In this document: positions 53,501-62,500 of the stretch, one piece after another
Numbering within the stretch: the first letter of the stretch is position 1
Layout: each line of letters starts with the position of its first letter
Origin: Pedobacter sp. PAMC26386
GTDB taxonomy: Bacteria; Bacteroidota; Bacteroidia; Sphingobacteriales; Sphingobacteriaceae
Reading direction: 5' to 3'
Assembly (NCBI GenBank): GCA_014302835.1
Contig: CP060294.1
Coordinates: 2,108,001 to 2,172,000, forward strand
DNA length: 64,000 nt
The notes under the pieces: model-generated
What the model was told of the DNA's origin: nothing
Databases searched by the model: none
The model's input: only the letters and a program-made list of their open reading frames with translations
Made by a program: the position numbers and the translations under genes

Positions 53501-56500
53501 CTATCTCACCCAGCTCTATTCGATAACCACGAATCTTAACCTGATCATCTATACGGCCAAGATATTCGATATTACCATCCGGTAACCAACGGGCAAGGTC
53601 GCCACTGCGGTACATCTGGCCTCCATAATTACCAATAAATGGATTAGAAACAAATTTCTCCGCAGTCATTGACTCACGATTCAGATAACCTGTAGCAAGT
53701 CCCACTCCGCTGATACAGAGTTCTCCCGGTACACCAATTGGACTAATCTTGTTGTCTGCATTTAGGATATACACTTGTGTATGACTTATCGGGGTACCTA
53801 TCGGTGGCGCAGTTTCACCAGAATCAGCTAAGAGTTCATAGCTGGTTGTAACCACACTGTTTTCCGTTGGGCCATAGTTATTGATTATTTTATACGTTAA
53901 CCCTTCCAGGCTAACTGCCGCTAATTTATCTCCCCCCGCCAGCAGGTATTTTAAAGAGGAAGCACGGTTTCTGGTAGCTTCAATAAATTCAGGAATCAGA
54001 ACAGTAGACAGGAAACTATGCGTTATGCCATTATTGATGTAATAATCAGCAAGAGTTGATGGAGATAATCTTTGTTCATTATCTATAATATACAAAGTTG
54101 CCCCAGTAGCTAATGTTGGCCAGACCTCCCATCCAAAAGCATCAAAACCTACTCCAGCAGCTGTAGTTGTCTTACTATCTCTGGTCAGATGGTAACGTTC
54201 GTGATGCCAGTTAATCAGATTGGAAAGCCCGGCATGTGTGATTTGAACTCCTTTAGGCTGTCCTGTAGAACCAGAAGTATAAATCACATAGGCCAGATCA
54301 TTCAGCTCAATATGAATTAATGGTGCTGAGACCGGGTATTGCTTCAGTTCTTCAGTTAAATGCTCAGGGTTGATCAGCTCCAGACCTCCTGTCATACCCA
54401 ACATGGTTGCTATTTTATCGTTGCAGATTAGTAAGCCGGCCGCTGTATCTGAAAGCATATAATGGATACGCTCTGCTGGATACCCAGGATCGATAGGAAC
54501 ATAAACCCCACCTGTCTTCATAATTGCCAGCATGGTTATCATCATACCAGCTGATCTTTCCTGACAGACCGGTACCAGTGTGCCATTTGCCACCCCTCTT
54601 TTACGCAGATAATGAGCAAAGCGTGAAGATTGCTCATTTAGCTCGCGATAACTCAGTGACTCGGCTCCTGTGATAATAGCAGGACGATTTATCTGTGCTG
54701 CCGCTGCTCCAGCAAAAAGCTCAACAATACTTTCTGACGGTAATAGAGAGATGTTTTTCGCATTAAAATCGTATAAAATCTGCTGCTGCTCCGCCGTCGT
54801 CAGTAAATTCAGCTCACCAAATTTCAGAACTTTGGATGACGAAGCCACCTGTTCCAGCACAGTTTTAAAATGATGGGCTATAGCTTTTACATAATGATGT
54901 TCAATCAGATTGTTATGGCTAAAATGGATGTCTATTTGTTTTCCAGCCATAATAATTACGCTTAATGGATAATTCGTATGTTCTTCTGAGGATACGTTTT
55001 CTACCCTTAATTTCCAGGGCTGCGCGTTAAGTGTTTCGCTTACCGGGTAATTTTCAAATACCATTAAAGTATCAAACAAGTCACCGGTAATACCTGAAAG
55101 ACGTTGTATTTCACTCAAACTATTGTATTGATAAGCTCTGCTTTCTATCTGTTCAGTCTGAATCTGCTGTAATCCAGCCGCAAAATCCTGAGCCAGGTCT
55201 ACCCTGCCGTGCAATGGCAAAGTATTGATATACATACCAACAGCACTTTCTACGCCAGCCAGATTCTCCGGACGTCCGGATACTACAATTCCGAATGCTA
55301 CATCTTTTCTGCCTGTATAGTTGTAAAGCAAATAAGACCATACGCCCTGCATCAGCGTATTGATGGTTACCCTGTTCTGCTGTGCATAACGCGTTAAAAG
55401 TCTTGTAAATTCAGCATCCAGCTGAAAAACTTCCTCACCATATCCTCCGTAGCTTTTTGTCCTGTCTGATGAATTACTGATGAAAGGCAGTAAACTGGCT
55501 TCATCAAGTCCATCCAGGTATTTACGCCAGTAAGTGGTCGCTTCTTCTTTATCCTGACGTTCAATATAACGAATATAGTCTCCATAACGATCCGGAGCAA
55601 GGATAGGCATTGATTTCCCGCTAACCAAATGCTCATAATTAGTAAGCAATTCTTCCATTACAATTGGCATAGACCAGCCATCAAGCAGTATATGATGATG
55701 ACTCCATAACATATAATAGCGTTCATTATCCAGTTTGACAAAACAGATCCGCATTAACGGAGCTGCTGTAAAATCAAACCCTTTTTTAAGATCTGCCAGT
55801 TCGTAATTACGAAGATACTGTTCCTGTTCAGCTTTATCCAGCTGACTGCAATCCAGTATCTCTACTGGTATTTTCACTTCATGGTAAACACATTGTACCG
55901 GCACTTTGAATTCATGATAATAAAATCCACTGCGCAGGATACTGTGACGTTGTAATATACCGTACCAGCTTTGAACAAAAGCATCAATATCTGGTGTTAC
56001 AAGCTCACAGGAGAATTGCTTGCTGTAAGCCCCGGCCTTGTCATCATATAAACTGTGAAACAGCATACCCTCCTGCAAACCACTTAATCTTGAAATACTT
56101 TCCAGTTGCGTACGGCGCGGAGCACCATTGTAAGCTGCATCCAGAAATTTGTCCAGTTCTTCGTTTGTGATCTCTTCACCCAGATTATAGTCTGATGGAG
56201 TGAACACCGGAGTTTCTACAGCGATACAATGGGTAATCAGGTTTTTCAGATTTTCAAGGTATGCTGAAGACATTTCTTCGATAGCCTCTGGTGTAAAATG
56301 GCGACTGCTAAAACTCCAGTTCATCCGCAGTTCACCTCCTTGTACCAAACTATTAATAGATAGCAATTCTCTAACCGGATGGCTCTCTGCTGTTGAAGCA
56401 CCTGTCGATTCTGAGGCACCCGACAAGAGTGTATTTCCTTTCTCCTGAACCAGGTTATCCATTTGGCCTAAATAGTTAAACTCCACCTCCCAGGGGTCGC

Positions 56501-59500
56501 TTCCCTGTAAACCAGATGCCTTATCGATATACTTTAAAACACCGTAACCCAATCCCTTATCTGGTATTTGACGAAGTTGTTCTTTAATGCTCTTCAATTG
56601 TTCCCCATGATTTGCATCAGGACTAACAGACAACATAACCGGGTATAAACTAGTGAACCAGCCAACGGTCCGGCTGATATCAATATCCGGAATAAAGTCT
56701 TCCCTGCCATGACCTTCCAGACCAACAACCACAGTATCATAAGCACTCCACCAAGCTAAAGTTTGTGCCAGTGCAGTTAACAATAAATCATTAACTACGG
56801 TATGATAAGCACGTGGTACATCCTGTAATAACTGGCGTGTCAGTGCAGCATTCAATGTAGCAGCATGCTGCTGTATATCCGCACCGGTTAATATGCCTGA
56901 CCAGGCATGAATAGTACGCATTGGTTTAGCTGCAGCAACCTGCTTTTCCCAATAACGGTGTTGATTTTGTACAGATGTACGTTTGCCATAGGTGATCAGC
57001 GACTGATACCACTGACGATATGAAGCTGTTTTATAAGATGGAATAGATTCCTGTGCTAACAGCAATTCAAGATCTTCCAGCAGGACACGCCACGACACGA
57101 CATCCACTACAAGGTGATGAATCACTAGTAATAAGCGATTATGCGATTCCGTTTCCGGAGTTAATATCAATACAGTACGCAACACAATACCTGTCTGAAT
57201 ATCAAGACTTGACTGGTACTGTGCATTATTTACAGCAATTACCGATGACAAATCTGCTGGCGAAACCCCACTTAAATCACTGATTTCCAAATTACCGGAA
57301 TAATCACCATAAGCTTGTTTCCAGCCATCTTCAGTTTGACTATAGGTAAAACGCAGCGCATCATGCGCTTCAACCAGCTGATTGATCGCCGAAGACAATA
57401 ACACTGTGGATACATTTTTGTCTATAGCAAGCAGAACGTCCTGATTGTAATGAGACAATGCCGCAGCACCTGATTCCAGATAATGTTGTTGAATAGGTAA
57501 TAAACCACTCTCTCCGTCCAGTAAACCTTGCTCTCCGGATGAAGAACCTGCTACTTCTGTAGACAGACAGGCAGATAAACCAGCGATGGTTTGATGCACA
57601 AACAAATCACGCGGATGCAAACTGAAACCGGCACGACGTGCCCGGCTCACCACCTGAATGGTAATAATAGAGTCTCCACCCAGTTCAAAGAAATTGTCAT
57701 AAATTCCTACTTGCGGAATATGTAGCAATTCTTCCCAGATGCCTGCTAGAATAGTTTCCTGCTCATTACGCGGTGCGCTATAGCTACCGGTTTGCAATGA
57801 ACCCATATCAGGATCAGGCAAACCTTTACGGTCTACTTTACCATTACCTGTTAAGGGTAGCTGATCAAGGGCTACAAAAAGACCCGGAACCATATATTCT
57901 GGTAAATGGTTTTTCAACCAACTCACCGTTGCCTCTCTATCAAAAGTACCCTCAGCAACCACGTAGGCAACTAAACGTTTGTTTCCACTCTCATCGCTTT
58001 TCACAATGACGGCTGCCTGGATGATCGCCTCATTCTGCTGTAATACATTTTCAATCTCTCCAAGCTCAATACGGAAACCGCGAATCTTAACCTGATCATC
58101 GATACGGCCAAGATACTCAACCGTTCCATCAGGTAACCAGCGACCCAAATCTCCGGTACGGTACATCTTACCGCTTTCTTCAAATGGAGTATCCACAAAA
58201 CGCGAAGCAGTCAGATCCGAACGGTTCAAATATCCTCTGGAAACCCCAATTCCTGAAACGCAGATCTCACCAGGTACACCTACCGGGCAAAGCTGATCAC
58301 CCGATGACAACACATAAATGCGCATATTCTGTACCGGTTTACCTACAGGTACATTGATCCTGGAAGGTGCCTCGTACATAATATGGTGACAAATATCATC
58401 GGATGCTTCCGTTGGGCCATAAGCATTCACAACCGGAATACGGCTGTAATGCGTGTGTGCAAACCATTGTGCCAATAGCGGTTGGCTCACCGCTTCTCCG
58501 GTAACCAACAAGTAAGACAATTGCTTCAACTCAGGCAATGTATTCTCCTGTAATACAGCATTTAAATAAGAAGGAACTAACTCTAAAATAGTAACTCCAT
58601 CTGCTTCAACCGCATCAATCAGGATAGCTGGTTCCAGAATGCTTTCTGTGGAATAGATCACAGTTTTACCTCCGCAAAGCAACGCGGAGAACAGTTGCCA
58701 GACTGAAATATCAAAAGTATAAGAAGCAGTAAATGCAACGACTGTTTCTGCTGTTAATTGCAAATCATTGATTTTAGCATACAAGTGATTCAACATCCCT
58801 GCATGTTCTACCATGACCCCTTTCGGTTTTCCAGTTGAACCTGAAGTATAAATCACATAAGCCAGGTCACCGGGCCCAGAAGAATTGACCGGTGAGGTAA
58901 CTCCCCACGTATTAATCTTGTCCCTGTCAGCATCCAGCAAAACAGTATCTGATGAGGCAAAAGCAACAATTTTTGCTTTTAGCTCGCTAGTAGTGACTAT
59001 AACAGAAGCATTCGTATCTTCCAGCATGAAACTGATCCGCTCATCCGGGTATCCCGGGTCAACAGGAACGTAAGCTCCACCTGCTTTCAGTATCCCCAGA
59101 ATCGCTACGGCCATTTCTGCCGAACGTTCTAAACAAACTGGCACCAATGTATCAGTTACAACACCTTTACTGCGCAGATAGCCCGCAAGCTGATTTGAAC
59201 GCTCGTTTAATTCTTGATAAGTATAAACCTGGTCTTCAAAAACGATAGCAACTGCTAAAGGATTCAGTAAAACCTGAGTTTCAAAAATATCTATTGCTGT
59301 TTTATCATGTGGATAAACAGTTTCCGTAGCATTAAACACGTTCAGCAACTGCTCCTGTTCTCCGGCAGTCAGTAATTCAATAGCTGAAAGCGCGCCAGTC
59401 TCCTGTACAAGCATTTGTCTTAACACCTGTTCTACATGAGCAGAAATAGCAGTTACATAAGTATCTTCCAATAGTGTACTGTTATAGCTGAATACCACAT

Positions 59501-62500
59501 TAATCGTGGCTCCTGACGAAACAATCAAACTAAGTGGGTAATTTGTCTGTTCGCGCATCTCTGCATTTTGCAGTTCAACATCGTCAGAAGAGTCAGAAAC
59601 CACTTTGCTGACCGGATAATTCTCGAAGACAAGCAAACTGTCAAAAAGATCCCCCTCTACCATTGCCCATCGTTGTGTAACATTCAAAGGCGTATGCTGA
59701 TACTCTCTGCTCTGTAACTGACTGATCTGTAATTCCTGCAACCATTGTACAATACCCGCAGAACTATCTATCACCGTATACAACGGTAAAGTGTTAATAT
59801 ACATCCCCACTGCACGTTCCACTCCTGGAAGATCTTCCGGACGACCGGATACCGTCACCCCATAAACTACATCTGGACGGCCCGTATAACGATATAACAA
59901 ATATGCCCACACCCCCTGCATTAATGTATTCACTGTCACACGGTGTCTTTGCGCAAAACGGGAAAGCTGTGCTGTAAAAGCCGCATTCAGGACTAAAGAC
60001 TGCTCCCGGTACTCACCGATACCTTTAGTCCGGTTTACGGTTGTGCTCACAAATGGCAGCAGACAACCCTCACTGATTCCTTTCAGATAACCACGCCAGT
60101 ACAACTCTTCCTCTTCTTTATCACGGCGTTCCGTATAACGGATATAATCTTCGTAATTATCTTTGGCAATTACCGGTAATGGATTGCCTGCAGCAAGCGC
60201 TTCATAAGCAAGCAGTAGCTTTTCCAGTAATACAGGTGACGACCAGCCATCCAACAGCATATGATGGAAATTCCAGAGTAAACGATAACGGTTATCATCC
60301 AGACGAGTCAGCGTAATTCGCATCAAAGGAGCTACTGTAAAATCAAAACCTTCCAGTTTAGCATTTGCTTCAAATTCAGTTATTGCCTGTACCTGAGCTG
60401 CTTTATCCAAATGACGATAATCCAACATGGTCACCGGTAAGACAACTTCATGATAGACACACTGTACTGGAACAGCAAACACATCGTAGTAAAATCCGCT
60501 CCTCAGAATACTGTGATGCTGTAGCAGGTATTCCCAGCTTCGCAAAAATGCAGTCACATTCAAATCAGTTAGCTCACCTGTAAATTGCTCTACATAAGCA
60601 CTTGCCTGACCATCATAGATGCTATGGAACAACATTCCTTCCTGCAAACCACTTAACCGGTACATACTTTCCAGTTGTGTTCTGCGTGGCGTCCCATTAA
60701 AATCTTCTTCCAGAAAGCTATCTAACTCATCATTGGTAATCAGCCCGCTAAAGTTATAATCTGCTGGCGTATAAGAAACATGCATTTGGCTGGCACAATG
60801 ACCAATAAGCTCTTCCAGATGAGAAAGGTACGAATCAGCTAAACGGATTATCCCTTCATCCGTAAAATGTTTATTGCTATAAGTCCAGGTTACCATCAGT
60901 ACTCCACCCTGAATAATGCTATTTACAGACAGATTTTCACGAACCGGATAAGCTTCATCGATTGCTGTACCTGTATTTTCAACTGCACCATCCAATGCAC
61001 CTTCTGTATCGACCGCATTGTCCATCTGGCCCAGATAATTAAAAATAATATCCCAAGGTTCTGGTCCTTGCAGAGATTCAGCTTTGTTAATATATTTAAG
61101 CACTCCATAACCAATTCCCTTATCAGGAACCTGACGCAATTGCTCTTTAACAGCCTTCAATACAGAACCGGTGTCCTGAGTTTCATCAACTTCCAGGAGT
61201 ACAGGAAAAAGGCTGGTAAACCAGCCTACAGTACGGCTGGTATCTATATCTTTTAAAATATCTTCACGCCCGTGTCCTTCCAGTCCGATAGAGACTTTAG
61301 TACTGCCGTTCCACTTTGCTAAAGTAAGTGCCAATGCGCTTAGCAGAAGATCATTGATTTCGGTATGATAAGCCCTGTTTGTATCCTGCAACAAACGGCG
61401 GGTAATTTCACTATCCAGTCTGGACGTATGGTTAACTGTGTCTGCAATAGTGACTATTCCCCTTTCTTCTTTTTCAGTTTTTAGCGGGTGATATTGTGCA
61501 GTGATATTTTCCCAGTGTGCTTGTTGATCAAGCAGACGGCGACGCTGCCCATAACTCACCAATGCACTATGCCACTGACGATAAGAGCTACTTTTGTGTC
61601 CTAAAACAATAACTGCCAGCTGATCCGGATGTGCAATCAGTAAACCAATATCCTCCAGCAAAATACGCCATGACACACCGTCCACAACCAGGTGATGACC
61701 GACAAATAAAAGACGATGATGTGCATCTGTTTCAGGAGTCAGAATTAACACCGCATTAAACAATATTCCCTGTTCAAGATCAAGACTCCGTTGCGTAAGC
61801 TCACAAACTGATTCTATGTGCTCAAGCAGCTGGTGGGATGGTAACTCCTGCAGATCAACAATTTTCAATGCACCCGGATGACTACCATAAGTCTGCTCCC
61901 AACCATGACTTCCTTTTTTGTAAGTAAAACGAAGAGCATCATGATAGGTAATCAGTTGTTCTACTGCAGCAATCAGAATTGCTTGTTTTATATCTTTATC
62001 AATGCTCAATAATACCTGCTGATTGAAGTGCGAAGGATTTGGCCCTGTTGCTTCAAAAAACCATTGTTGGATTGGCAACAAACCAGCTGTTCCAACCAGC
62101 TGTCCCTGCTCAGCAGTAACTTCATTACTCTTCCTGGCCAGTAATAATGCAGAGAGTTTCTCTACAGTCTGATATATAAATAAATCCTTTGGATGAAGAT
62201 CATAACCAGCACGTTTTGACCTACTTACTACTTGTATAGTCACAATAGAATCTCCGCCTAACTCAAAGAAATTGTCATGAATACCCACTTTTGACACCCC
62301 CAATAAATCCTGCCAGATCGCTATTAGCGCCTGCTCCATTGGATTACGTGGCGCGACATAATCGCTTGCAGAAACGATAATATCTCCGGGTTCCGGCAAG
62401 GCTTTTCTATCGATTTTACCATTTGGAGTAAGTGGAATTATCTCTAGCGGAAGTAGTAAAGAAGGAATCATATAATCCGGCAGTTTATCTTTCAGATAAG

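Noticed and set aside
60867..61256. A 129-codon plus-strand frame, and others opposite the NRPS (for example 50430-50780)
   Set aside because: They lie antisense inside conserved NRPS domains, have no ribosome site, and show composition expected from reverse reading of a biased coding strand.
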